From positions 3,210,183 through 3,274,182 of the forward strand of contig JAMWFC010000117.1 in NCBI GenBank assembly GCA_027475525.1: a stretch of 64,000 nucleotides of DNA, read 5' to 3'. Numbering within the stretch: position 1 is the first letter of the stretch; the number at the start of each line of letters is the position of its first letter. Shown one piece after another: positions 10,759-22,700 of this stretch. The stretch comes from Macrolepiota albuminosa. Taxonomy: Eukaryota; Basidiomycota; Agaricomycetes; Agaricales; Agaricaceae. The notes under the pieces are model-generated. The model saw nothing but the letters and a program-made list of their open reading frames with translations, was not told where the DNA came from and did no database searches. A program made the position numbers and the translations under genes.

Positions 10759-12366
10759 TCAAAGAGAGAGACGACGGCCCAAATGACGATCAAATAGTTT
10801 CCGCGGAGGATATTGGCAAAGCCAATAGTGAGGTGGAAAAGAAAGCGCGCGCATTAAGCGAGGACTTCCATTTTGAACGTACTCGATTTCTGGTCCCTGG
10901 CAGATGTATCGAAGATCGAGATAGATATCGTCCATCCATTCGTCGGGCATCACAAAGCGTATTGTCTTGAGGACACGAATCTTGTGCCCGTAGCGACGTG
11001 AATGTAGAAAATCTCTGACAACATGCTTATTAAAGAGAGAGAGATGTAACGCTTGAAGGGATGGGAGAAGATGTGGCAGAGAATCGGAGTGGGAAGCGAT
11101 ATAGTTAAGACAATCGAGGGGCACAGTAGTCGGGGCAACCAGCGATAGGATTTTGAGAGATGTCAGCGCTGAGAAGAACCTGAAAGGTATGGTACAAATG
11201 TCAAGTTTGGTCGAATTTAGGATCCAAGCATCTTCCTCCCGAGGGTCAGGGAAGAACCAGATGTGAGATAAGACGAGTTGTCGCAGAGTGGACAAGGGAA
11301 AGTGACTGATGAGAGCTAATAGAACTCTGAAGAATCTTCCTCGACGGGGTTCATCGTGAGGGAGGGGAAACTCCTCACAACGCTTTCCATCCGTGATACT
11401 AAGGTACTCTAACTTTGGCACATTGAATGTCAATACCATCGAATAAAGATGATTGACCTTCTTGAAAGTCAGCAGCAGTGAAGTGATGTTGCTCAGAGTG
11501 AAAGGTTTCCAACCAACATCCATCTGAGGGACGAAATCGATGTGAAAGGTATCTAGAGTGGCGTTGTTAGCGAGGAGGATTTGACGAAGTTCAGTCCAGG
11601 TTAGACTGCAGCATTTGGGGAGCGAGAGCAGGGCTAATTCTGTTAAGCTTTGAGGAGAAAAGAGGTGGCATGCTAGGGACAGTCCTTTTAGATGTATGAA
11701 GGTAAGATTAGGACAGTACTCCATAATATTAGATTCAGGTGTGTCGCAATTGCGAAGCGGGATACCCACACTTTGGTGTTCTATGCATGATTGATGACCA
11801 AAGACATCGATTTCCAGGTATTCGAGATGCATCATTGACGTCGGGGTAAAATGCACCTGAAGATCGTGTATGCATGAATATTCGTCCACAGAGATTGTCA
11901 GAGTCCTGATACGTGAGAGATGCGGAGAGAGGTAACGAGAGAGTTGTCGAACATGATGACGAAAAACGCCGCGGACGTCAGACACTGCCTGGCATTGCGC
12001 ATCGTTGTCAACGGGGAGGCCCGATAAGAGGGTTATGTTGATGTCGAGAGGCATAGTCCGCGAGTATAGCAGGAAACTTTTGACGCGATTGATGGTTTTT
12101 GAGAATCGAGAATCTTTCTTCTGTTTTTCGCTGATTGGAACGCGCACGATCCATGCACTGACCTTGATCATGGTCCATAGCTTTGCTCTTGACAAAGCAA
12201 TCCTGCGCCAATGACTCGACACACGAGCAAGAGTTATGGGCATTTCATCTGGTGCGTTGGTGCTGCAGCAGAGGAGAATGAATATCTCTTGCAATACATC
12301 ATCATTAAGAGTTGAAATATGACAAAATGAAGGACCAAGCAGTGCATGGCTACAGGCCTTTGACAT
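10759..12366 (-). CDS. F-box protein, single exon, 535 aa
   Basis: An uninterrupted 535-codon frame. The N-terminal F-box is at about residues 17-68: a LNDDVLQEIFILL core, then ITLARVSSHWRRIALSRAKLW, where Trp and the basic residues fit an F-box-like motif. The rest is leucine-rich with recurring hydrophobic strands (for example LTSLLLTF, LEYLSIT, LRQLVLSHIWF), resembling the degenerate leucine-rich repeats of the very large Agaricomycete F-box family. Such proteins normally link Skp1 of an SCF ubiquitin ligase to substrates; no substrate can be inferred. It is divergent from the Utp21 gene, sharing the 12367-12792 region. Confidence 0.85.
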   Translation of the reverse strand: MSKACSHALLGPSFCHISTLNDDVLQEIFILLCCSTNAPDEMPITLARVSSHWRRIALSRAKLWTMIKVSAWIVRVPISEKQKKDSRFSKTINRVKSFLLYSRTMPLDINITLLSGLPVDNDAQCQAVSDVRGVFRHHVRQLSRYLSPHLSRIRTLTISVDEYSCIHDLQVHFTPTSMMHLEYLEIDVFGHQSCIEHQSVGIPLRNCDTPESNIMEYCPNLTFIHLKGLSLACHLFSPQSLTELALLSLPKCCSLTWTELRQILLANNATLDTFHIDFVPQMDVGWKPFTLSNITSLLLTFKKVNHLYSMVLTFNVPKLEYLSITDGKRCEEFPLPHDEPRRGRFFRVLLALISHFPLSTLRQLVLSHIWFFPDPREEDAWILNSTKLDICTIPFRFFSALTSLKILSLVAPTTVPLDCLNYIASHSDSLPHLLPSLQALHLSLFNKHVVRDFLHSRRYGHKIRVLKTIRFVMPDEWMDDIYLDLRYICQGPEIEYVQNGSPRLMRALSFPPHYWLCQYPPRKLFDRHLGRRLSL

Positions 12367-12792
12367 GACTTTAAATAAGGCCAGTGAACTAATTCTCCTT
12401 TTTCACACAATGAACGAGACGTACCGAGTAAGACTTTTGTTCTTATGGTAGAGGAATAATATGAATACCTGCTAGCGACGAGAGGCAGAACGACAGCGGT
12501 GTACTTCACACCTCACCGGGTCATATATCTCTTGCAACATACTGGCCACTGAAGTGGCCCAGACATTGTCCTTTAAGGTCAGTTACAAATACCTACCGGC
12601 CAACGGAAATCTGAGTCTTGCGACAATGCTACTGATTGAGCTAGTACCATGGCCAGTATTGTTCAAACGTTCATGCAACGTTCATGCGCGAACGCGACGC
12701 GCCTTTCAATTGTCACGTGCACTAAATTTCAGTTTTTGCTCCTCATCTCAAAGAGCAGATATTTCGGCCTGCATCTTCGTATTGACTCCGAC
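12367..12792. promoter_or_regulatory. Shared divergent promoter (F-box / Utp21)
   Basis: A 426-bp region between divergently read genes. A palindromic CACGTG E-box lies at 12714-12719, 74 bp before the Utp21 start, next to a CpG-rich ATGCGCGAACGCGACGCG stretch. Use of these sites is inference. Confidence 0.4.
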
Positions 12793-15700
12793 ATGGTTGC
12801 TAAGGCGACTCAAATGGATGTAGATGATGCTACTACCAATCTACCGCCTCGGAAACGTCAGCGACAAGTTGCCGATTCAATTAGCGAGCCTTTACTTCCA
12901 AAAGCACCACGATTATTCGTTCCTTTCCGTGCACTAGGACTTATAACGAACTATGTGCCATTTGTCTTGCAAAGTCGGACGTACAAGGGCGCAAGCGAAG
13001 CCCCGAGGCTGCACATATTGACATGTCTGGGGCGTGCATGGGCTCTTTGGGAAGGGGGGAAGATGACTTTGCTGTTTGTCGGTGAGTACGTGTTTGAACA
13101 CTTTGGAAATGATTTTTTACCAACAAGTTCGTAGGACCCGATGCACCTGAACAGATATCAAGTCTCGCTATGGACGGGGACGCGGTATGGGCTGCTGCCG
13201 GACCACATGCTTTAAAATACATAAGAGGAAAAGAAGTGCGTTGGTGTACGAGATTCCGTACAACCTTGACTTATTATGATTAGGTACTGCGAGTGACAAA
13301 CCCGCTTGGGACTGCCTTGTCCTTCATTACAATTTTCGCTTCCCAACTACTTGCCTTGACTGAGGACGGCAGCCGTATGCTTCTCTGGAATACGAAAGAG
13401 GGGGGTGAGTACATATTCCAGTCGAATCTGATCTTTCCGCATCTCCATGTTCTTGTTGCAGATCTCGACATGACAGTTGAATTCGAACCTGGTTTCACTG
13501 CGACATCCATATTGCATCCCGCTACGTACCTTAATAAGGTTCTCGTGTCAAGCAGTCAAGGAAACATTCAGTTATGGAATATCCGTTCACAGTATGCATC
13601 TCTCTATCTCAAGTCTGATGTCCTAACATGTGTTAGAACTTGCATTCACAAATTCCCTCTCCACCGTTTACAATCCATCCCCGAACCTAGTCAAGAAGGG
13701 TCTGCAGACCCTAGCTGTGGAATCTCTTCTATGGTACAATCTCCGGCAGTCGATGTCGTTGGGATTGGCTTCACCTCAGGGGAAATATCAGTGTATGATG
13801 TTCGAGCCGATGAGCGCTTAATGCGGATGTTTATGGATGGCGGTGGTATAAGAGCTCTGGGTTTCAGGAGCGGTGCGTATTTTTGTGCAATACAACTACC
13901 ACGCCTAGACTTCCGAGTTGTATAGATGGTCACCCTGTACTCGCCTCTGCATCTTCAGCAGGTCACATTGCTTTGTGGGACCTGAATTCTGGTGGTCGTT
14001 TATTGCACATGATCCGAGGTGCCCATGATGGAGCGATCAGTGCACTAGAATGGGCTCCAGGCCAACCAGTATTGATCACCTCCGGCGAAGACAACAGTGT
14101 TAAGGTCAATTCTGCTCTTATCTGTTCAGGAACTAGAAAACTAATATCCCTTTCAGCAATGGTTATTCGATTCACCTACAGCAGCACCCAGACTCCTAAA
14201 ATTCCGTTCAGGCCACCATGCACCTCCTCACCTCATCCGATACTACGGCTCAGATGGCAAACAACTCCTAACCGCCTCAAGAGATCGCAGTCTCCGTTGT
14301 ACTTCCGTTGTCCGCGATTCAAGATCATTTGAGATGTCACAGGGATCTTTGGCGAAGAAAGCCACGTCTCTTTCAATTCCTCTTGCGTCACTCAAGTTCC
14401 CGCCCATCACTTCGATGTCGTATTCCACCACACGCTCAAAAGATTGGGATGATATCTTGACTGCCCATTCAGAGGAGACGTTTGCGAGATCTTGGACGAT
14501 GTTGAATAAGAAATTAGGAAAGCATAATTTTGGGTTTAACGATGCTGTGAAAGGGAAAGCGAAGGAGCGACCGGTTCTTGGATCCGTCAAGGTATTGACT
14601 ATTTTTCAAAACATGTACATGGAGCTAATTGATGACCGACTGGGGTTATTAGGCAGTATGTGTCACTGCGTGTGGCAACTTTGGCCTAGCGAGTTCATCT
14701 ACCGGTGGTATTCATATGTGGAACATGCAATCGGGCATTCTACGCAAGACTTTCGATGTAGGATCATGTCCACCCGAAGCAAAGCATCGCTTGTCCAAGG
14801 CGAGATGTGTAACAGGCCTTGTAACCGACGCACTCAATCGTACTGTTATTGCAAGTACATTTGACGGCACGATTAATGTATGTTATTTTCTTTCCTGCTG
14901 TCATACTCGCCCTCACTCTTCATAGTTTTTCAACTTCCAGACTACCAAACTCGAGCATACGCTCGTTCTACCCTCAGCAGTCACCTCAATATTACTACAC
15001 AACGACAACGGACTATTGGCAGTTGTGTGTGATGACATGATTATACGCATCATTGATATTGAGACAAGGCGGATTGTGAGAGAGCTAGGTGGATTTAGGG
15101 GAAGAATTTTAGACATCGTGAGTCTTTGATTGTCTACCTTACCGTGTGTCTGACAAATTATAGACTTTTTCTCCGGATTCGCGATGGCTGGTGACGACGT
15201 CTCTCGACTCTATTGTTAGAACATTTGATATCCCAACTGGGTGCTTAATCGACGCGTTCAGGACACCGAGTGTCGCTACGAGTATATCTTTCTCACCTAC
15301 AAATGACTTCCTAGCGACAGCACATGTTGACAGCGTTGGAATTTTCCTGTGGTAGGTTGTCTTTTTATACTAAACTTGCGATGAAGCCAACGTCGAAAAT
15401 AGGGCAAATCGCGCCCAGTACGCCGAGGTCTCCTTCCAGACTGTCACAGATGACAATCTCACGATTGTCAATCTACCGTCAATGCAGGATGACGCTGAGG
15501 ACGAAGGTACGTGCATTGTGGACATCGCTAGACTGTACAAGTAATTTAATGCTGATTTTTAACATATAGCTCTCAACGCGCTGAAAGCCTTAACGACGAA
15601 CGACGAGCCTGTTGATGTCTTCTCAACGCCACCACAGCTGGATGGAGAGCTTATTACCCTAACATTACTTCCCCGTGCTCGCTGGCAAACCTTACTCAAC

Positions 15701-16294
15701 CTCGAAGTAATACAACAGCGGAACAAACCAAAAGAACCACCAAAAGCTCCTGAACAAGCACCATTTTTTCTGCCCACCCTTCCCGGTGTTGAGATGCGGT
15801 TTGATACGTCCGACGCGAAGACTGCTGATCCAAAAAAGCCGACAAGGAGACTTGAGAAAGTTGCGGGATCATTGGAGAGCACGTTTTATAAGAAGCTTAT
15901 GGCGGACGCGAAAGATGGGGATTGTGAGTATGATTCCTTATCCCATGGATTCACCCGACAGACATGTTCCCTAGATGAAACATTCTTCTCGTTTGCAAAA
16001 TCGCTAGCACCGGCCGCACTTGACCTTGAAATCCGTTCCATTGTCACATTAGAGGGCCATGCGACTTTCATCAATGCTCTGACACGACGGCTCATCAGCC
16101 ATCGAGACTTTGAAGCTGTTCAAGCGATGCAGAACGTATTCTTAAATATCCATGGTGAGGTGATGATGCATAATGAGGAACTGCAGGAACATCTGGAACG
16201 ACTTCTGGCTGTACAAAAGAAGGAAAGTCAAAGGGTGCTGGATCTCATTACTTCGTCTCTGGGTACATTAGGGTTTGTGCGAGGCACCATGTAG
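12793..16294 (+). CDS. UTP21: Utp21/WDR36, WD40 protein of the small-subunit processome
   Basis: About 900 residues over more than a dozen exons with short introns (family size ~940). N-terminal basic segment (PPRKRQRQ), then two WD40 propellers: LLALTEDGSRMLLWN (13330-13400), VSSSQGNIQLWN (13545-13590), LASASSAGHIALWDL and LITSGEDNSVK-QW (13940-14165), HMWNMQSGILRKTFDV (about 14715), and LVTTSLDSIVRTFDIPTG near 15190-15240. The C-terminal Utp21 domain begins after PFFLPTLPG (15760-15790) and runs helical to the stop at 16292. Utp21 belongs to the UTP-B complex, which acts in the nucleolus on pre-18S rRNA. Start 12793 (MVAKATQ) chosen because the N-terminus upstream of it is not protein-like; 12814 is an alternative. 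Confidence 0.92.
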
Positions 16295-16711
16295 ATTTCC
16301 CGCGAGTATTTGGTTGATTACAAAAAACGCTTGGAAACCTCAAAGGTCAAAACGAGTGCGAAGTCGGTAGCTTTTCAAGTGACGAACAAAGCCTGCACGT
16401 CGAACGCTGAGCAATGATAAATGTATGTCCTCAAAGTAGTCGGGATTTATTATGGAGAAGGCGTTCGATAAGGATGACAAGACATTGGCAATTCCTATTT
16501 CTATGATTACCAGAGAATCAACTGTATACCTGACAAGGTTGAGTACGATAGACAGTTGAATGGTATTGATAAGGGGGTTTGAGACGATACACACGTCCAC
16601 AGAGTAATGCCAAATTTGGTGACTCCTGTTATGTCGCGTCATCTATTGAAGAATCAACCCATCACAAATCTTATTCTCTCGTAGCTAATTCTGATCTCGT
16701 GGCCGGGCCTT
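16295..16711. other. Intergenic between UTP21 and the SAPS gene
   Basis: 417 bp holding the UTP21 3' end and the promoter of the next co-directional gene. No separate gene is supported; the minus-strand 100-codon frame shows no features. Confidence 0.5.
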
Positions 16712-19700
16712 ATGTTCTGGAGGTAATTCCAGTTCAAAATGGGTAAATTCCTTTACTAAGTGCTGCGGTATTTTGCTACAGATTTGGCTTCCACAATGCG
16801 TCGGCCATTGACAGCCTGCTGGACAAGGAAGACGTTCAGCTAGAAGCCATTCTAGACGAAGACGACCTTCTACAGGAATGCAAGTCCCAAAATACGAGGC
16901 TTATCGATTACTTCCAGCGGGTAGATGTGCTGCAGAGACTTTTTGGGTATGTGACAGGTCAAATCGAAGGCGACGACAAGGGCCGTTTCAAGTCTGTTGC
17001 TATTCATTACGTCTTTAAACTTTTACTGACATTCCTAGGTATCCATATGTCGCAACGGAAGTTTTGTGTAGTGAGATCTGGTCCATTGTCGAGACGAGTA
17101 TCAACGAACAACAACAGCTACTCGTTCCATTCTGGGAGATTATCCTGGACAGATCGGCAGAGGACATGAAGACACAGACGACTATGGCATCGCACTTCTC
17201 CAAAATCAACGCAGTTTTTCTGAGTAAAAAGCCAGCAGAGGTGAATGCTTCTCCTATTCCTCGGTCCGCGTGAATACAGAGCTTCGCGTGCTCAGATGTT
17301 CGCCTTCATTCGCTCCCAACCGCGCGTCGTCGAGCGCCTTCTTGTTCACGTCGAAACTCCGCCCTTGATCGACCTTATCATCAGGATAATACAGCTTGAT
17401 GAGCAGCCGAGCGGTGCGGGGGTCCTTGAAGTACGTCTAGCAGCCATTCTCGTCTGAGATAGACGTCTTCATTTAAGGACTTCCAGTGGTTGTCGTCCGA
17501 AAATCTTATGGGCCGTCTTATTGAGCTTCTTTCCCCCGCGCACACCAGCGAGGTTCATGCAATTGTATCAGACCTCATCAAGGGCATAATATCGATGGCG
17601 ACACCCTCGCCTGGTGCAGGCCTAAGCGAGGGTAACGGGCCGGCATCTAATCGTTTCGCACGAGAACTTGCGCTTGAGGAAAACATCAAGAAGCTCACGT
17701 CTTACATACTCCTCGAATACGAAGCTCTCTCGCCAGATGACGGAGAGGATCACGAAGATCCCACATCACTCTCTCTTCCAAATTTCGACTCTCAAACATC
17801 ATCGGTAGTGAACTCTATTTCAATGGTTATCGAGCTAATACGAAAGAACAATTCGGACTTCTTCGAGCCTTATTTATTCCATACCATGCGAAATCGACTC
17901 ATCCAAGTCCAACAACAGTTGCATGAGGATGATCGTGACGCGCTGGAGCGAGCAATGAAGGAGATGGCCGATCGAATGGGCGTTGTTCATCTCGGACCGG
18001 TGTTGGAGGTCATGATACCGGTATTAGACCGCTTGCAACGTTTTTTGTTACATCCTCGGTCATTGGTAAGTTTTGTAACGATTTTTCTTTCGTGCGGAGC
18101 TCATTTCTCCAGGTTGGCCCAGTTGCGACGACCGTCGGCAGTATCGAACCTTTGACTTTAGAGCGTTGGAGAATGTCAGAGCTCTTTGCAGAACTTCTTC
18201 ACTGTTCAAATATGTCGCTGCTTAACCGTTCGGCTGAGCTGGCTCGTCTATACGATTCACAAGGTCGACTAAACGGCGGATTGGCCGGTTTGGAAGACCT
18301 GGCACAAGTCCTGTCAACGAACAATGTGGTCGAACAGCAATCCGACGGTAGTACCGACGGGGTCAAGCCATCGCTTGAGCTACCAATATCCAGCTCCCAC
18401 GATGCTATATCTATTTCCATAGACTCAGATGACTCAATGAGCGACGGTGAGCCCGGAAGCTCAGACGACGAGGCAATGGAAGAAATTGCCATGTACGATG
18501 AGCCCACGCAGGTTTCGCTCAAGGATTTGTCCGCCTCACAATCCTCGCCAACGATCTCGTTGTCTTCGTCTCCGAGTGCGTCAATGACATCTGTATCGGC
18601 AATCACAACGGAACAGGCGTCAAATAACTTGGCAAATCAAAGAGTGAATCTGAGAAAGAGCTCACGACGGTCGACTACGCTGAATGGGTCCCAGATCAGC
18701 GAGAAGTACCTTCCAGTTGGCGAGAGATTGAAACAGCGTTTCATAGATGTCGGGATTCTTTCGACTCTTCTCGTTCGTTCAGCTTGATTTTGCCTTGAAA
18801 GTTCAAACCTGACTTTAATCCTGGTCTAGGATCTATTCTTCAAATTTCCTTGGAACAACTTCTTACATAGCGCGGTTTATGATGTCGTGCATCAGATTCT
18901 GAACGCACCAGTTGAGTCTGGTTACAACCATGAACTCGTGATCTCTCTTTTCCGCGACGCGCGTATAATGCACCGGATAGTTGACGGTCAAAAATATAAC
19001 GATGCCGAGGCGTATGTCCTTCAGTGTTGATTTTCTTCCTCTGTTGTACTGATAACAGCATCAGGTCAAAAATTAATTGCGTGCGACTCGGCTACATGGG
19101 GCACTTAACACTCATGGCAGAGGACGTGATCTCAGCGTTGGAGCACTTTCCTCCAGAACTCAGGCTTGTCCTGATTACCTACGCACCATCACCAGGGTGG
19201 GACGATTACGTCATGGGGCGATACAACGAGACAAAACGGAAGGACACGCGACTACTTGGAGGGGGGAAACCACTTGTTGTGCCTGGTGCGGCGAAAAATA
19301 TTTCGCGTTGGAAGGTAGACGAGGGTGATGCGGACGTGATTTCGCCCACGTCGGCTTTTTCAACCGTGACGGGTGGGGAGTTTCCACAGCCTCGCGGTGA
19401 GTTCAAAAGGGCAATGGGTGCACGGCCTGTGAGGGAGTGCAGTGCAGATTTCGGGCCAGCGGTGATGATGGAGGAACCGGAGGAAGACCAGGCATCCCAT
19501 GTACGTGATTTTTGAGTTCTTTTTGTTTTCCTACGGGATTTCTTATGGTTTGTGATTAGTTTGCACGATACCTTGCTCAGGAGATGCATACGAGGGATAA
19601 TGACAATACGTCGGATGATGAGGACGACGATGAGGAGAGTGGGTGGCTTTCCCAATCTACGTTCGGTCTCGGTGCGCCTCCTGTATCTGCACGGCCTCCT

Positions 19701-20333
19701 TCAGCGAGGCGGCCATTGCCAGCATTTGGGACATCAGGATTTGATGTGAGTTCTTCCGTTTCTTTCTAATTTTTCCATTTCCTCTGTCGCTCCAGACCAA
19801 CCTTGCTTCTTCCTCCCTCTGTTCCGTGTCAAGGATGCCCGGCTTATTTCTTTCATTAATTAGGACTCGTTTGACCCGTCGGATGCAGCTGTGCGAGCCA
19901 TGACGGAGGATCCCTTCAATTCGAACATGGATGTACGTTATTCCTTTTTCACATAAGCACCCCGTTCTGTCTCTTCATCTATTTGCTATGCACTCCTTCC
20001 CATCCATCATACACGAATTCTCACATTCCTCCGCAGGACGGCTTTGGACCTTTTTCCGATGCTGCAGCTTTGACATCCAATAACGGCGCGTCCGATTTCT
20101 CCTTTACTACATCATTTGATGAGTCCTTCGATGATTCCTTCGGAGATTTTGGAGAATTCCAAAGTGCGGATAACGGGTCTAGCGAAGGTGAAGGCTCTTT
20201 GACACCAACGACAGGGAGCTGGACCATCACCAGTGATCCTGGTACGGATGACTTGGAGACAGACCGGGCGATCAGCATTAGTCCACCAGAAGGACGGATA
20301 GACGTGTTAGGTGTGGGCGGGAAGACACCTTAA
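16712..20333 (+). CDS. SAPS-domain protein, Sit4/PP6 phosphatase regulatory subunit
   Basis: About 970 residues over roughly 11 exons. The first coding exon is only 11 nt (16712-16722, MFWR), then intron 16723-16781; this gives the family's signature start MFWRFGFHN-ASAIDSLLDKE followed by DEDDLLQECKSQN. Further exons: 16782-16946, 17039-17240, 17296-17430, 17487-18065, 18113-18772, 18830-19011, about 19061-19500, 19560-19745, 19864-19932, 20037-20333. SAPS hallmarks include NTRLIDYFQR and RNNSDFFEPYLF-type blocks plus DLFFKFPWNNFLHSAVYD. The C-terminus is acidic and disordered with SFDDSFGDFGEF. SAPS proteins bind PP2A-like catalytic subunits (Sit4 in yeast, PP6 in animals). Start is well supported by the family N-terminus. 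Confidence 0.92.
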
Positions 20334-20596
20334 CATATAAACCTTTGAGCTTGGCCATGTCAATTACCGGGTTACTTGTCTTGGATACTCTGTTATTACC
20401 CTTTTTTTTGACGAACTGTTGTGACTGCTACTCAGAATGCTAGTCTCCGTACACTGCTATCTGAATCTACCTCTTACATCCAATGTACCAATATTGTTAA
20501 ATTGACATCCATGATACTTCGCTGTCATCGGCGTCACATGTCATGAAGCCAAGTGAGCTAGTTGCTATGAATTTTGAATTATTGAAATTACTCTGA
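20334..20596. other. Convergent 3' intergenic region
   Basis: 263 bp between the stops of convergent SAPS and FAH-family genes. It contains T-rich and A-rich runs suited to 3' processing on both strands. Confidence 0.4.
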
Positions 20597-21651
20597 TCAC
20601 GGTTGGAACTCGTAACCATCCTCCCTTGCGACCGCGGTGAAACTGAGAGTTGCGAGCTCCTTCCCACTGTTGTCAGCCAGAAGACATTCAACTCTGTCAC
20701 CCGGCACGACTTGTCCTACTCCCTCGGGTGTACCCGTAAGAATGAGGTCACCCTCCTATGGAAAAGCGAAATTGAACTTGGAATTGCGGGATACAGGTCC
20801 AGACCTTACCTCGAGTGTCATTATGGATGAGATATGCTCAATAAGCCGTGGGATGCGAAATATCATGTCAGAAGTCACCCCATCTTGCTTGAGTACACCG
20901 TTGATCTAGGCGCCCAGGCTCAGGACGGAAACATCGGGGCTGGAACAGAGAGAGACGAACCTTCAGTGTAAGCCTAAGAGAATGTGGGTCCGAAACTGTA
21001 GACTTAGGTATGAAGGGTCTAGCCAATAGTTTTCAATTGGAATTTCATATTGGAGTTCAGTGACACACGCCACTGAAGGATAGCAGAGGCCAAGCTCAAG
21101 GGACGGAAACAAGGAATGAATACACACCCTATCGGAGTAAATGTGTCGAAACCTTTGGCCGCAGACCAAGGTAGGCCGACTTTCTTGACCTTGTCTTGGA
21201 GGTTACGTGCCGTCATATCAACGCCTAAAGCTTCACTCGTGGCATATACGTGAATCTAAAAATGATCGGAGGGAAAATCCAAACGTACTGTAGCCCGCAA
21301 CGTGGGTAGGGGCATTGTCCTGAGAAATGTTACGGCCACCTTTGCCAATAACGAGCCCAAGCTCCACTGACAGGGTAAGTCAGCGTACTAGGTTTCGAAA
21401 AAACGCCGACCTTCATGGTGTGCGATTATTCCGCGTGGAATCTCAACACATCCACCAGAAGGCACATAACTTGAGGTGGGTTTAAGGAAAAAGAAAGGCT
21501 CCTTTGGTGTGGGGTTGTTCAGTTCCTTTGCATGGGCAGCATAGTTCCTGCCAATGGCAACAATCTGATTGTTGAGCCACAAGCTGGGCACGTTGAAATA
21601 ATAAATTACCTTCTTGCCGCGCTGAACAAAGGCAGCTGCAACGCTGGTCAT
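20597..21651 (-). CDS. Fumarylacetoacetate hydrolase family protein (FAHD1-type acylpyruvase/oxaloacetate decarboxylase)
   Basis: About 220-240 residues in several short exons. Exon 1 encodes [14 protein letters not shown]; a 45-nt intron (GTAATT...CAATCAG) joins to [17 protein letters not shown], a FAHD1 signature. Next come [13 protein letters not shown], the metal-binding [15 protein letters not shown] (about 21310-21360; the Glu is expected to bind Mg/Mn), [19 protein letters not shown] followed by [12 protein letters not shown] (about 21140-21220), [15 protein letters not shown], and the end [11 protein letters not shown], stop at 20597. FAHD1 enzymes cleave acylpyruvates or decarboxylate oxaloacetate, usually in mitochondria; location is not shown here. 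The motif order and compact size favour FAHD1 over true FAH. Confidence 0.88.
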
Positions 21652-22131
21652 GAGAGTAATATACAAGGCAACGAATGTTAAATGATTGTCCGCTCGATAT
21701 CGATCAAGTTTTGATCGATCATGGATCAAATTGGCCGACTCAACTTTTGCAACACCAAAGCCTTCGGTTTGGGTCCAATTGGAGGCTTTCATACATAGGC
21801 CCCATACGGCTCCTTATCTGCATTATGGAGAATCTTTCTGTACAGAAGCATGTGTAAAGCTTGAACGGATCGGCATCTGCGGCCCACAACGGCACAATTT
21901 CCTTGGCGACTTGGCATTGTTCAGTGCGGTAAGGTCATGACATCGATTCCTGGGCTGGCTTGGCGCAATTAGGTTTACTTAGCGCTAAAACTTCTTGGAA
22001 GATGGCATGAATCATCATATATATATAAATTGAGTCCCCGTGAGCGACTTTGTCTTATTCGCTGCACTCTCCCTCCCTTGTTTCCTCCTCTTACCCATCC
22101 ACCGCCAGCAGTGAGCGATTAACACACAGCC
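21652..22131. promoter_or_regulatory. Bidirectional promoter region with TATA box
   Basis: 480 bp between the FAH-family start and a plus-strand membrane gene. An ATATATATATAAAT box at 22017-22030 lies about 105 bp before the ATG at 22132, followed by pyrimidine-rich sequence. It would serve the plus-strand gene. Confidence 0.5.
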
Positions 22132-22700
22132 ATGGTCAACCAATCCCTAGTAGAGGCGCAAGAAGGGTGCGAAGCCTGAACAGCTTCTTTCGCTCGGCTC
22201 ATGCTTATGCTCATCTGACAGGCCCATTGGCCACCTGAACTCGAAATGGGAGATTGCCCTCATCACATTATTCAGTATGTATCAATTTGGACTCCTGTTT
22301 AGTGATGCGCTGACCACACGCTGACACAATCAGTATTTGTTATATTCGTCATACTTGGTACAGTGTGGTTTCAAATACGACGAAGAAGGCGCCGCCGCCA
22401 GCAGATGGCAGTCGATGCAGAGTTAGGTGCTAGGACTGAACCGTACCTGCCGAGAGACCGGGAAAAGCAGGAAAGTGTGCATAGCGAGGTCACACTGGTA
22501 AATCGCATTTTCAAAATGAGACATGTGCCTATTGAGTTCAACTGACTGTGAATTAGCCCGATCGCGTAGCCGATATACCGCGGCACCCCAAATACACCAG
22601 AAGTTTGGCGTCGTCTCCAACATCAGATTTATCAAACTACGATAGTGAAACACAGTCGAAGAAGCGTCCAGCGTTTCGGTATTACTGGGATTCACGATGA
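22132..22700 (+). CDS. Single-pass membrane protein, 131 aa, four exons, unknown
   Basis: Not matched to a known family. Exons fit exactly: 22132-22166, 22222-22274, 22334-22497, 22557-22700 (396 nt, 132 codons with stop), all with GT-AG ends. The N-terminus (MVNQSLVEAQEG) has one NQS glycosylation sequon, then a single strong transmembrane helix (WEIALITLFSIFVIFVILG) followed by IRRRRRRRQQ, a stop-transfer signal that predicts a cytosolic C-terminus. The tail is polar and Ser-rich and ends FRYYWDSR. The long open frame at 22050-22238 is in a different phase and ends early. Function unknown. Confidence 0.6.

Noticed and set aside
18199..18606. Minus-strand 135-codon frame
   Set aside because: Shadow of the Ser/Asp-rich SAPS coding exon, low complexity, no start context.
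22050..22238. Plus-strand 62-codon frame MSYSLHSPSL...
   Set aside because: Different phase from the spliced membrane gene, begins in its 5' leader and has no features.
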